A DNA stretch of 64,000 nucleotides, taken from contig CAMVID010000009.1 of the NCBI GenBank assembly GCA_947167445.1, forward strand, positions 35,884 to 99,883, written 5' to 3'. The notes beneath the pieces were generated by a model. The model worked only from the letters and a program-made list of their open reading frames with translations, had not been told where the DNA came from and made no database searches. Below are positions 31,815-39,864 of this stretch, piece after piece. The stretch's first letter is position 1, and every line of letters starts with the position of its first letter. The translations under genes were made by a program, and so were the position numbers. This DNA is from G11 sp947167445. GTDB taxonomy: Bacteria > Bacillota > Clostridia > Lachnospirales > Lachnospiraceae.

Positions 31815-33078
31815 ATGCTGTTTTCCAGTTGTTGCGGCCGGCTTCCTTAGCCTTATAAAGGGCTGCATCGGCTCTGGAAATTATATCCTTGTAATCTGTA
31901 TCAGCTATGTCAAAATATGTCATTCCAACAGAGGAAGTAATTTTCTGGCTCGCAGGCATTTCCTCCAAAGTGATGGAACGGACGGAAGCAAGTATCTTGT
32001 CCGCCATGGCCTGCATCATATCAGGCGACACTTTCTGAAGTACTACTATGAATTCATCGCCACCCCATCTTATTACGGAATCAGTAATTCGAACGCTTTC
32101 ACGGATGGCGGTAACAAAGGCTTTCAGAACCTTGTCTCCCACCTCATGACCGTAGTTATCATTAAACTGCTTATAGTAATCAATATCCATCATTAAAAGA
32201 AGGGTGTCTCTCTTACCTGACTGGAACTCTTTAAACTCATTCGTAAGGAGGCGTTCCCCATAGGATCTTGAGCTTGCTCCCGTAAGAACATCAACGTTGA
32301 GCTTACTCTCCAGCTCCTTGTTCTTCTTTTCATATGTTCCGATTTGAGTTCTTCTAAAGATAAAGAAGATGACGAAAAGAAGAATCAGCCAAAGGGAAAT
32401 TACCGTCGACATTATTATGGTCTGATATGAATGAATTCGGGCCTGAGCCTGAAGTCTGTAGTGTTCGATATCATCAAGGTTAACGCCCATGCATATAATC
32501 CAGTCAAAGGGCTTGTAAAGTTTGGCGTATGTTACCTTCTCGGATACTTCATCCGATTCCAGTTTTTTGAATGCGTAGTTCTGATATATTTCACCGTTGG
32601 CCTTTATTCCCTCAAGTTCAATTTCATAGGCTTTCATACCCATCTGGTTTACTTCTTCTGTAGAAAGGTAACAGCCTTCTGTATCAGGCAGATTAGGGTG
32701 AATTAAACGAATGGCATAATTATCGCCGCCATTATAATTAAGGACCTTTTGAATCCACATATAAGCGCCGTCTAAATGCTCTTCAGTATATATTCTGTTT
32801 CGAACGATTTGCTGAAGTGAAGATTCAATCTCTTCCTCTGATGCGTCGGGATGCTCTTTAACGTATGCATCCTTCTCATTATCGAGATATATGATCATGT
32901 TATTAACATTCTCATATAGCAGATTCTTTTTGACAGACATTGTGGCATCATAAGCCATAGCGGCACTTATGCCCGTAACAGCACGGGAAGTCACATAAAT
33001 CATCAACACGGATACGAGTAACCCCAATATATCAAAAAGGAGTGCCCGTAAAAAACCATTTGACTTAATGTTTTTCAT
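31813..33078 (-). CDS. diguanylate cyclase with extracellular Cache sensor
   Basis: 421 residues from the ATG at 33078 (AAAGGA ten bases upstream). A membrane segment (about 13-33) and a second (about 215-240) flank an extracellular sensor domain with YMWIQKVLNYNGGDNYAIRLIHP and KPFDWIICMGVNLDDI, the Cache-type pattern. The GGDEF domain (about 260-420) has NVDVLTGASSRSYGERLL and the intact active site RWGGDEF. It makes cyclic di-GMP in response to an external small molecule. It stands alone, next to the marR-GNAT unit on the same strand but after an inverted repeat. Confidence 0.92.
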   Translation of the reverse strand: MKNIKSNGFLRALLFDILGLLVSVLMIYVTSRAVTGISAAMAYDATMSVKKNLLYENVNNMIIYLDNEKDAYVKEHPDASEEEIESSLQQIVRNRIYTEEHLDGAYMWIQKVLNYNGGDNYAIRLIHPNLPDTEGCYLSTEEVNQMGMKAYEIELEGIKANGEIYQNYAFKKLESDEVSEKVTYAKLYKPFDWIICMGVNLDDIEHYRLQAQARIHSYQTIIMSTVISLWLILLFVIFFIFRRTQIGTYEKKNKELESKLNVDVLTGASSRSYGERLLTNEFKEFQSGKRDTLLLMMDIDYYKQFNDNYGHEVGDKVLKAFVTAIRESVRITDSVIRWGGDEFIVVLQKVSPDMMQAMADKILASVRSITLEEMPASQKITSSVGMTYFDIADTDYKDIISRADAALYKAKEAGRNNWKTA

Positions 33079-33163
33079 CAGAGGATAGTCCTTTCTATAC
33101 ATTACCTAAAATTATAACACCTATAATAGTCAGCTTACAGCAACCAACAGGTGCGAACAGAAA

Positions 33164-33943
33164 CTATCCAAGAGCCACATCAAGGGCCATCATGATACTG
33201 AAACCAACAGCGAAGGATATAACACCTATATTGGAATGCTCTCCTTCAGACATTTCAGGAATAAGTTCTTCAACTACCACATAGAGCATGGCACCTGCCG
33301 CAAAGGATAAAAAGTACGGCATGGCAGGAACCACGTGTGAAGCCACAAGAACTGTCAAACCACCGAATATGGGTTCAACTGCTCCGGACAGAACTCCCAG
33401 CCAGAATGATTTGGGTTTGCTCTTACCCTCTGCAAACAAAGGCATTGAGATAATCGCTCCCTCAGGGAAATTCTGAATTGCTATACCAAGGGCCAGAGCC
33501 AAAGCCCCGCCTGCTGTTACCACGGTAGAACCGCTGATTAACCCGGCGTACACAACACCGACTGCCATTCCCTCAGGAATGTTATGAAGTGTAACTGCAA
33601 GAACAAGCATCGTCATTCTTGCCAGTTTGCTCTTGGGACCCTCTGCTTTTTCAGCACTCACATGAAGGTGGGGAATTACGCAATCCAATAAAAGCAGGAA
33701 CAAAATACCACACCAGAATCCGATGAACGCAGGGACAAAAGCAAATCTTCCTCTCGCCTCTTCCTGCTCAATGGCAGGAACGATCAAACTCCATATAGAA
33801 GCTGCAACCATTACACCTGCAGCAAAACCCGTCAAGGCTCGCTGGACGCTCAGTTTTAAATCTTTTTTAAGAAAAAAAACACAGGCTGCTCCGGCTGAAG
33901 TACCAATAAACGGGATTAAAAGACCTGTAAGAACAGTACTCAT
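33164..33943 (-). CDS. ZIP family metal transporter (ZupT/GufA-like)
   Basis: 259 residues with eight hydrophobic segments. ZIP metal-binding motifs are HNIPEGMAVG (about 120) and NFPEGA (about 161), with a His-containing loop (VIPHLHVSAEKAE). The family moves Zn, Fe or Mn into the cytosol. The ATG at 33943 has AGGAG at nine bases; one at 33952 is also possible. A DtxR-like palindrome lies between the promoter and the start, suggesting metal-responsive repression. Confidence 0.9.
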   Translation of the reverse strand: MSTVLTGLLIPFIGTSAGAACVFFLKKDLKLSVQRALTGFAAGVMVAASIWSLIVPAIEQEEARGRFAFVPAFIGFWCGILFLLLLDCVIPHLHVSAEKAEGPKSKLARMTMLVLAVTLHNIPEGMAVGVVYAGLISGSTVVTAGGALALALGIAIQNFPEGAIISMPLFAEGKSKPKSFWLGVLSGAVEPIFGGLTVLVASHVVPAMPYFLSFAAGAMLYVVVEELIPEMSEGEHSNIGVISFAVGFSIMMALDVALG

Positions 33944-33981
33944 TTGTAACATCTCCTCTCCAAATAAATTGTCACGGCTCT

Positions 33982-34035
33982 TAGTTAGCCATGACTAACT
34001 ACTTAAAATATATTTGTCTGCTTGTAATAATTCAA
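33982..34035 (-). promoter_or_regulatory. promoter and DtxR/MntR-like operator of the ZIP gene
   Basis: -35 TTGAAT (34035-34030), 17-base spacer, -10 TATATT (34012-34007). Immediately downstream is TAGTTAGCCATGACTAACTA (33982-34001), palindromic except for the middle, of the TTAG...CTAA kind bound by DtxR-family metal repressors. The site covers the expected transcription start. Confidence 0.6.
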
Positions 34036-34097
34036 TTAATATAGTTACCAAAATTATAAAGCATTTTCCTGGCTTTAGGGTAAAAATGTATAAAAAT

Positions 34098-34189
34098 GTG
34101 CAAAATGGGGACAGGCCCATTTTGCACCGTGCAGGTTGGGGACAGGCCCATTTTGCACCGTGCAGATTGGGGACAGTCCCAAATTGCAC
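34098..34189. repeat. three tandem units of the GTGCA repeat
   Basis: Units 34098-34127, 34128-34158 and 34159-34189, each a near palindrome around GGGGACAGGCCC or GGGGACAGTCCC. The last unit ends seven bases before TG-G-TATAAT of the next gene. No further gene occurs in 33944-34208. Confidence 0.9.
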
Positions 34190-34193
34190 ATTT

Positions 34194-34202
34194 TGGTATA
34201 AT
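34194..34202 (+). promoter_or_regulatory. extended -10 promoter giving a leaderless message
   Basis: TGG followed by TATAAT (34197-34202). Six bases separate it from the ATG at 34209, so the first transcribed base is expected at or next to the start codon. There is no ribosome binding site and no -35. Confidence 0.65.
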
Positions 34203-34208
34203 AGATAT

Positions 34209-35132
34209 ATGAGCGATATAAAAAAACAATACGAAAACTGTACACTGTGCCCCAGAAACTGTGGGGTCAACAGAAATGAAACCATGGGATACTGCAGGGA
34301 GAAGTCTGTTCTTCATGTGGCAAGGGCTGCCCTTCACATGTGGGAGGAACCCTGTATTTCCGGTATATCAGGGTCCGGAACCGTGTTCTTCTCAGGATGT
34401 AATATGGGCTGTGTTTTCTGCCAGAATAAGGCCATTAGCAGAGGAGAAACAGGCAAGTATATTGACGAAGCCCGCCTTACAGATATTTTCTTTGAACTCG
34501 AGGATAAAGGGGCCAACAATATTAACCTTGTCACCGGTGATATATTCATTCCAACCATAATCTCCGCAATAGAGGCGGCAAAGAAAAGAGGTATTAAGAT
34601 ACCTTTCCTTCTTAATACCTCGTCATATACAAATATTGAAACCCTTAAAGCCCTTGAAGGCTTAATTGACATCTACCTTCCCGATTTCAAATACATAAGG
34701 GAAGAAGATGCCATAAAATACAGCAATGCGCCCCACTACCCTAATGTCGCCAAATCCGCCATTGAAGAAATGGTTCGCCAACAGCCGGAATGCATATTTA
34801 GCGATGAGCCACAGGGTGTGGAACATCTCCTAAAGAAAGGTGTCATAGTTCGCCACCTTCTGATGCCGGATATGCTAATCCAGGCCAAGCTTATCGTCCG
34901 CTACCTTCATGAGAAATATAAAGATCAAATCTACCTAAGCCTCATGAACCAGTTCACGCCGAATGAATCTCTGTCAAAGAGCCATCCCGAAATAAGCAGG
35001 AAGGTCACTGAGGCGGAATACAACAGTCTCGTTGACTACGCCGCAAACCTCGGCATCACCAAAGCCTATATCCAGGAAGGTGATACTGCCGAAGAAAGCT
35101 TCATACCCCAATTCGATAATACCGGCGTCTAA
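34209..35132 (+). CDS. radical SAM protein, PflX-like (pyruvate formate-lyase-activating-type)
   Basis: 307 residues. An N-terminal cysteine cluster (CTLCPRNCGVNRNETMGYC) precedes the radical SAM motif CNMGCVFC (CxxxCxxC, about residue 63), then NNINLVTGD and IPFLLNTSSYTN. This is the COG1313 PflX group, related to glycyl-radical activating enzymes; the substrate is unknown. Start at 34209 is the conserved family start and is six bases after a -10 element. A repeat array makes the frame open further upstream, but that part is not protein. Confidence 0.87.
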   Translation: MSDIKKQYENCTLCPRNCGVNRNETMGYCREKSVLHVARAALHMWEEPCISGISGSGTVFFSGCNMGCVFCQNKAISRGETGKYIDEARLTDIFFELEDKGANNINLVTGDIFIPTIISAIEAAKKRGIKIPFLLNTSSYTNIETLKALEGLIDIYLPDFKYIREEDAIKYSNAPHYPNVAKSAIEEMVRQQPECIFSDEPQGVEHLLKKGVIVRHLLMPDMLIQAKLIVRYLHEKYKDQIYLSLMNQFTPNESLSKSHPEISRKVTEAEYNSLVDYAANLGITKAYIQEGDTAEESFIPQFDNTGV

Positions 35133-35133
35133 T

Positions 35134-35163
35134 GTGCAAAGTGGGCCTGTCCCGGATTCTTGC
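35134..35163. repeat. degenerate single GTGCA unit
   Basis: GTGCAAAGTGGGCCTGTCCC followed by a decayed right arm. It lies between converging genes at 34209 and 35170. Confidence 0.55.
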
Positions 35164-35169
35164 CAATTT

Positions 35170-35559
35170 TTAGCACAGCGCCGGCATAAACTTTGCAAAC
35201 AGGAAGAGTCCATCTTCTCCTGCATGAACCTCATGATGAACCTTCGAAGGCATTACCGAAATAACGCCGGGTTCATAGTTTATCTCAGCTCCGTCATTTA
35301 TACACTTTCCAAATCCTGCTATTACTTCGTGTGTTTCCAGCTGAGAATCATGGATATGATCCAGAATACTGCAATTAGGAGCTATTCGAACAAGATGATA
35401 GCTGTAAGCTCCATCTGTTTCTGCACCTTTCAAAATATGCTTTAACTCAACACCTTCGAATGTGGGGTGCTTTGACCAGGGAACATCATCAAAACTGATT
35501 GTCTTCCCGGGAATCTCAAATTTCCCACTGTTAAATGCTTCAAATACTTCTTTTTTCAT
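35170..35559 (-). CDS. cupin domain protein
   Basis: 129 residues from the ATG at 35559 (AGAGGA at seven bases). A beta-barrel cupin: NCSILDHIHDSQLETHEVIAGFGKCI has the metal-binding His and Glu of motif 1, and MPSKVHHEVHAGEDG motif 2. It lies downstream of an AraC regulator, which has its own cupin-like sensing domain; the pair may respond to or process a common ligand. The chemistry is unknown. Confidence 0.8.
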   Translation of the reverse strand: MKKEVFEAFNSGKFEIPGKTISFDDVPWSKHPTFEGVELKHILKGAETDGAYSYHLVRIAPNCSILDHIHDSQLETHEVIAGFGKCINDGAEINYEPGVISVMPSKVHHEVHAGEDGLFLFAKFMPALC

Positions 35560-35620
35560 GATATGATCCTCTCTCAAAAACTTGATTTCTGACTACGAAA
35601 TGATCATATCAACTATGCCC

Positions 35621-36226
35621 CTAGTCCGCCTTGGATAAAATTGCGGACTTTATATACTCCTCGGGAGATATGCCTAACTGCTTTCGAAAAACCCTGTCCA
35701 TATGACTCTGATCGCAAAATCCCACCATCTGAGCCACCTCAATTACCCTGTATCCTTCTCTCAGAAGTTCCTGGGCCTTTCTGATTCGACATTGCATCTG
35801 GAACTTGTGGGGTGTCAGTCCGTTCTCCGACGAGAACTTTCTTATCAGGTGATACGAGCTTATATTCACCCTCTGGGACATATCTGCAATGCTTAATTCC
35901 ATTTCCGGGTTACCGATAATTGCATTCTTTATTATATCCAACTCCCTGGAAATATCGTTCTTCCCGGGAATACACGTTGTAACAAGCGAATAGGTTTGCG
36001 ATACCGGATTTATGGAATGACAAACATCCGGATAAATGGAAAAGTATTCGCCTTCTTTACATTGCCTGACTTCCTCTCCAATCCTTATGTCAATGCATCC
36101 CTCCGTCACTATGCCAAAAACATAATGCCCGGTATGCGTGTGAGGCGGGAAGGAAGTCTTAACATTTTCCATGCTCACCACTTCAATTCCGGCGGAAACA
36201 TCCTTTATGTATTCGTATTTATTCAC
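35621..36226 (-). CDS. AraC family transcriptional regulator
   Basis: 201 residues. The N-terminal cupin-like sensing domain (about 15-85) has FPPHTHTGHYVFGIVTEGC and EGEYFSIYPDVCHSI. The C-terminal domain (about 105-200) has two HTHs: SIADMSQRVNISSYHLIRKFSS and VIEVAQMVGFCDQSHMDRVFRKQLG then SPEEYI. Its start overlaps the end of the nucleotidyltransferase gene by four bases. The target may be the cupin gene just downstream. Confidence 0.9.
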   Translation of the reverse strand: MNKYEYIKDVSAGIEVVSMENVKTSFPPHTHTGHYVFGIVTEGCIDIRIGEEVRQCKEGEYFSIYPDVCHSINPVSQTYSLVTTCIPGKNDISRELDIIKNAIIGNPEMELSIADMSQRVNISSYHLIRKFSSENGLTPHKFQMQCRIRKAQELLREGYRVIEVAQMVGFCDQSHMDRVFRKQLGISPEEYIKSAILSKAD

Positions 36227-36855
36227 AATACCTTCCTTTTTATATCATTCAAATAGCTTACCCATTCCCTTAAGCTGTCTTTGTTTAATTCCTTTAAGGC
36301 CTTCGAATAGATTGCAAAAGCCCCCCGGTCATCATTCTTCATCTTCCGCAAAGTCTTCTTGGGTCCAAAGTAGTGAATACCCTTGATATCACAGTATATT
36401 TCAATGCTGTCCACCAAAAGCCAATGCCAACGAAAAAAGCCCTCCTCATCTTCACGAACTGTTCTTGCAAGCATTTTCTCGCACCAATCCAGTTCCTGCC
36501 TGATTTCTTCATCAGATTTTGAGGGTAGGCTATCAATATAATCATTGATATTTTTCTTTAAGCCTTCGCCGATACCGTTTTTATCAAGCACGATTTCTCC
36601 GTCAAAAATCTGCATAAACTCCTCCGGATCATAGTCTTCCTCAAATGTTTCCACAGGATATACGAAAACATCAAGCACCGTGTTGCCCACCACAGAAACG
36701 TCATGATACTTGGCGTGGTCCGCTATTACAAGGGCGTCAAAGTCGCTGTTCTCATTAAAACTTCCGTCTCCGAAAGACCCATAGGTTATTATGGCTTCAG
36801 GCTTATAAGTTTCTATCAAGTATTCAGTTATTATTTCCGTTTTGCTTTTACCCAT
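36223..36855 (-). CDS. nucleotidyltransferase-domain protein (MNT/ANT type)
   Basis: 210 residues from the ATG at 36855 (GAGG at five bases). The Pol-beta-fold motif is ITYGSFGDGSFNENSDFDALVI, that is GS(F) then DFD for metal binding. The C-terminal part is helical with HWLLVDSIEIYCDIKG and YFGPKKTLRKMKN. This is the type found in aminoglycoside adenylyltransferase-like proteins and in MNT/HEPN toxin systems, but no HEPN partner is adjacent. It overlaps the downstream araC-type gene by four bases. Confidence 0.75.
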   Translation of the reverse strand: MGKSKTEIITEYLIETYKPEAIITYGSFGDGSFNENSDFDALVIADHAKYHDVSVVGNTVLDVFVYPVETFEEDYDPEEFMQIFDGEIVLDKNGIGEGLKKNINDYIDSLPSKSDEEIRQELDWCEKMLARTVREDEEGFFRWHWLLVDSIEIYCDIKGIHYFGPKKTLRKMKNDDRGAFAIYSKALKELNKDSLREWVSYLNDIKRKVL

Positions 36856-36879
36856 ACCCACCTCAATTTTCAACTTCGG

Positions 36880-36913
36880 GCATCGGAATATAGAATCCTT
36901 TAATTTCCGATGC
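36880..36913. promoter_or_regulatory. inverted repeat around the -10 of the nucleotidyltransferase gene
   Basis: GCATCGGAA (36880-36888) and TTCCGATGC (36905-36913) flank TATATT, a -10-like element on the minus strand. Similar GGCATCGGAA motifs recur at 36968-36977, 37002-37011 and in the groEL terminator. It may be an operator. The rest of 36914-37015 holds no gene. Confidence 0.45.
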
Positions 36914-37015
36914 TAGCTTAGTCCCATTTTGGAGTTTTTAGGCAACGAAATATTCTAATTCCTAATTTTCGATGCCCCATTCTTATATTTTAGGGAAAAA
37001 TGGCATCGGAATTAC

Positions 37016-37048
37016 GAAAAAAGGCGACTCCGATGCCGGAATCGCCTT
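37016..37048 (-). terminator. terminator of groESL
   Basis: AAGGCGA and TCGCCTT frame an inner TCCG/CGGA stem with loop GCAT; on the minus strand it is followed by T5 or T6. It lies 44 bases after the groEL stop. Confidence 0.88.
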
Positions 37049-37091
37049 AAAATCAATTTTCCTATATGCAAGAGCAACAAGGAATTGGGAA

Positions 37092-38714
37092 TTACATCAT
37101 TCCGCCCATGCCGGCACCTGCAGGCATAGCGGGTGTTTCTTCTTTGATGTTGGCAACAACGCTCTCGGTTGTAAGGAGTGTGCTTGCTACGCTGGTAGCG
37201 TTCTGAAGGGCACTTCTTGTAACCTTAGCGGGATCAAGGATACCTTCCTTAACCATGTCAACATACTCTTCCTTAAGGGCATCGAAACCTGTACCAACCT
37301 TGCTCTCACGAACCTTGTTGATGATTACGCTGCCTTCAAGACCTGCGTTTGTAGCGATGTGGAACAAAGGAGCCTCCATTGCCTTAAGAACAATCTGTGC
37401 ACCTGTCTTCTCGTCGCCTTCAAGGTTTGCAACTGCCTTCTCAACTTCCTTTGCAGCGTGGATGTAAGCACTTCCACCACCACAGATGATACCTTCCTCA
37501 GCGGCTGCCTTTGTAGCTGCAAGAGCATCCTCAAGACGAAGCTTAGCTTCCTTCATCTCGGTCTCAGTAGCTGCACCAACTCTGATAACTGCTACGCCAC
37601 CTGCGAGCTTTGCAAGTCTCTCCTGAAGTTTCTCTCTGTCAAAATCAGAAGTGGTCTCCTCAATCTGCTTCTTGATCTGGTTAATTCTTGCTGCGATAGC
37701 TTTCTTATCGCCTTCGCCGTCGACGATAACTGTGTTCTCTTTCTGAACCTTAACGGATTTAGCACGGCCAAGCTGCTCAAGTGTTGCATCAGCAAGCTCA
37801 AGACCAAGGTCAGATGAAATAACCTGTCCGCCTGTAAGGATTGCGATATCCTCAAGCATTGCTTTTCTTCTGTCGCCGTATCCGGGAGCCTTAACAGCAA
37901 CTACATTGAATGTACCACGGAGTTTGTTGATGATAAGAGTTGTAAGAGCCTCACCTTCAACGTCCTCAGCGATAATAAGAAGCTTTCCGCCAATCTTCAC
38001 GATCTGCTCAAGAAGAGGAAGAATGTCCTGAATGTTGGAGATCTTCTTGTCTGTAATAAGGATGTAAGGATCGTCAAGAACTGCTTCCATCTTATCCATA
38101 TCTGTAGCCATGTAAGCTGAAATATATCCACGGTCGAACTGCATACCTTCTACAAGGTCAAGCTCTGTAAGCATTGTCTTGCTCTCTTCGATGGTAATAA
38201 CGCCGTCGCCTGTAACCTTCTCCATAGCGTCTGCTACGAGCTTACCTACTTCCTCATCACCTGCGGAAATAGCAGCTACTCTTGCGATGTGCTCCTTGCC
38301 GTTAACCTTTGAGCTCATCTTTGCGATAGCCTTAACTGCAGCGTCTGTAGCCTTCTTCATACCCTTTCTTAAGATAATAGGGTTGGCACCTGCCGCAAGG
38401 TTCTTCATTCCTTCGTGAACCATTGCCTGTGCAAGAACTGTAGCTGTTGTTGTACCATCACCTGCTACATCGTTTGTCTTTGTGGCAACTTCCTTAACAA
38501 GCTGAGCACCCATGTTCTCGAATGCATCTTCAAGCTCGATTTCCTTTGCGATGGTAACACCATCGTTTGTGATAAGGGGTGCGCCGTAGGACTTATCAAG
38601 TACTACGTTTCTTCCCTTGGGTCCAAGTGTAACTCTGACTGTATCCGCAAGCTTATCAACGCCTGCCTCTAATGCTTTACGTGCTTCTGCACCGTATTTA
38701 ATCTCTTTTGCCAT
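37092..38714 (-). CDS. groEL: 60 kDa chaperonin GroEL
   Basis: 540 residues, normal length, ending in the GGM-type tail (PAMPAGAGMGGMM). Visible hallmarks are VRVTLGPKGRNVVLDKSYGAP, ITNDGVTIAKEIELED, VAGDGTTTATVLAQAM with the ATP-binding DGTTT, and the apical and equatorial regions ending in RSALQNATSVASTLLTTE. The 14-mer folds proteins in the cytosol with GroES. It follows groES by 22 bases and ends at a strong terminator. It is controlled by CIRCE upstream of groES. Confidence 0.98.
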   Translation of the reverse strand: MAKEIKYGAEARKALEAGVDKLADTVRVTLGPKGRNVVLDKSYGAPLITNDGVTIAKEIELEDAFENMGAQLVKEVATKTNDVAGDGTTTATVLAQAMVHEGMKNLAAGANPIILRKGMKKATDAAVKAIAKMSSKVNGKEHIARVAAISAGDEEVGKLVADAMEKVTGDGVITIEESKTMLTELDLVEGMQFDRGYISAYMATDMDKMEAVLDDPYILITDKKISNIQDILPLLEQIVKIGGKLLIIAEDVEGEALTTLIINKLRGTFNVVAVKAPGYGDRRKAMLEDIAILTGGQVISSDLGLELADATLEQLGRAKSVKVQKENTVIVDGEGDKKAIAARINQIKKQIEETTSDFDREKLQERLAKLAGGVAVIRVGAATETEMKEAKLRLEDALAATKAAAEEGIICGGGSAYIHAAKEVEKAVANLEGDEKTGAQIVLKAMEAPLFHIATNAGLEGSVIINKVRESKVGTGFDALKEEYVDMVKEGILDPAKVTRSALQNATSVASTLLTTESVVANIKEETPAMPAGAGMGGMM

Positions 38715-38736
38715 TATTAATTCGCCTCCAAATCTA

Positions 38737-39021
38737 TTACTTTAAAATAGCCAAAATATCGCTCTGCTTAACGATGATGTACTCTTCCTCGTCAACCTTA
38801 ACGTCTGTTCCTGCATACTTGGAATAGATTACCTTCTGGCCTGCTTTAACTTCCATCTTAACTTCCTTGCCGTCAACAACACCGCCGGGGCCTACTGCTA
38901 TAACTTCTGCCTGCTGGGGTTTCTCCTTGTTCTGACCGGGAAGAACGATACCTGATTTGGTTGTCTCCTCTGCAACTAACTGCTTTAATACAACTCTGTC
39001 ACCAAGTGGTACTAACTTCAT
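38737..39021 (-). CDS. groES: 10 kDa co-chaperonin GroES
   Basis: 94 residues, full length. LVPLGDRVVLKQL at the N-terminus, mobile loop (EETTKSGIVLPGQNKEKPQQAEV) and AVGPGG, KVIYSKYAGTDVKVDEEEYIIV at the C-terminus. First gene of the heat-shock operon. The start follows GGAGGC. The leader contains a CIRCE operator. Confidence 0.98.
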   Translation of the reverse strand: MKLVPLGDRVVLKQLVAEETTKSGIVLPGQNKEKPQQAEVIAVGPGGVVDGKEVKMEVKAGQKVIYSKYAGTDVKVDEEEYIIVKQSDILAILK

Positions 39022-39068
39022 GATTACTGCCTCCTTTATATGAATATCATATATTGTTTTTCATATTA

Positions 39069-39095
39069 TTAGCACTCTAACCAAGTGAGTGCCAA
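39069..39095 (-). promoter_or_regulatory. CIRCE operator (HrcA site)
   Basis: TTAGCACTC, nine bases, GAGTGCCAA: one mismatch to the consensus inverted repeat. It lies in the groES leader, 48 bases before the start, so HrcA represses the operon until heat shock. Confidence 0.95.
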
Positions 39096-39107
39096 TCAAC
39101 ATATCTT

Positions 39108-39136
39108 ATATTAGTTTTTAAGCCCTTGTAATGCAA
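39108..39136 (-). promoter_or_regulatory. candidate groESL promoter
   Basis: -35 TTGCAT (39136-39131), 17-base spacer, -10 TAATAT (39113-39108), just upstream of CIRCE. The match is modest but the position is right. The stretch 39137-39243 holds no gene. Confidence 0.5.
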
Positions 39137-39243
39137 CCGCATTTACATCCATATATTCTAATATATGCTCTCGTTTTCTTTAAATATCTCCTATTTTCTC
39201 CCATTTGCTTCTAGGGTGCGATTTTATAGAAATTTTATAATTG

Positions 39244-39267
39244 AAAAAAGCCCCAATTAAAGGGCTT
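39244..39267 (-). terminator. terminator of the Nudix gene
   Basis: AAGCCC and GGGCTT stem, followed by T6 on the minus strand. The gene's stop is inside the loop. Confidence 0.78.
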
Positions 39268-39823
39268 CTCCAATCTTTTCAAACACTTCTTTTATGAAGG
39301 AAAAAGGAACAAATTTATCATTTGCTTCCATGTCCACAATCTCCCTTGCGGTGGCTGTTGATGCATCGCAGGTTTCCCCGGGCTGGCACCTCACATCACT
39401 TAGTTTAAAATCCTTTTCAAAGAGCCACACATCAGAAAAATAATGATCTCCCTTGTGGGTCATTATGAATTTGTAGGGGTCCTTCGAAACATCGAGTCCC
39501 GTTTCCTCAAGAACCTCTCTTATCACTCCGGTGTAGGATGTTTCTCCGGCAGTTACACTTCCTCCCGTAACCTCCCAGTATCCCGCAAAGCCCTTCTCAG
39601 GCGCTCTCTTTGTAATAAGATATTTTCCTTCTTTATTTCTGACAAAAGCCGTAACCACCTGATGGTACTCACCATCCAGCATGGGGTCGGCTCTTCTGTG
39701 GGTTTTCCCTGTGAGATTTTTGTTTTCATCCAGGATGTCCCAAAGTTCATCAGGGGAGCTCATTAAGTTTTTGACATAATCATTGTAGTGGCCGTCATCC
39801 GGGCCGAAATCATATTTCTCCAT
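39257..39823 (-). CDS. Nudix hydrolase
   Basis: 188 residues. The N-terminus DELWDILDENKNLTGKTHRRADPML followed by YHQVVTAFVRNKEGKYLITKRAP resembles isopentenyl-diphosphate-isomerase-like Nudix proteins. The Nudix box is complete: GGSVTAGETSYTGVIREVLEETG (about 87-109). The substrate is unknown. A terminator hairpin of the upstream gene ends only about 13 bases before its start, so its transcription needs readthrough or an internal promoter in the gene at 39848. Confidence 0.9.
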   Translation of the reverse strand: MEKYDFGPDDGHYNDYVKNLMSSPDELWDILDENKNLTGKTHRRADPMLDGEYHQVVTAFVRNKEGKYLITKRAPEKGFAGYWEVTGGSVTAGETSYTGVIREVLEETGLDVSKDPYKFIMTHKGDHYFSDVWLFEKDFKLSDVRCQPGETCDASTATAREIVDMEANDKFVPFSFIKEVFEKIGEAL

Positions 39824-39837
39824 CTATTTCCTTCCTG

Positions 39838-39864
39838 AAAAAGGGCCCTATTTAAGGCCCTTTT
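39838..39864 (-). terminator. terminator overlapping the end of the degenerate GGDEF gene
   Basis: AAAAGGGCC pairs with GGCCCTTTT (39839-39847 and 39856-39864), loop of eight, T run on the minus strand. It ends just before the Nudix gene's ribosome binding site. Confidence 0.78.

Noticed and set aside
34014..34208. Upstream extension of the radical SAM protein
   Set aside because: The extension is encoded by the repeat array and includes a promoter element; homologues start at the ATG at 34209.
36223..36855. Toxin-antitoxin pair (MNT with HEPN)
   Set aside because: The neighbouring gene is an AraC regulator, not a HEPN protein, and the operon order does not fit.
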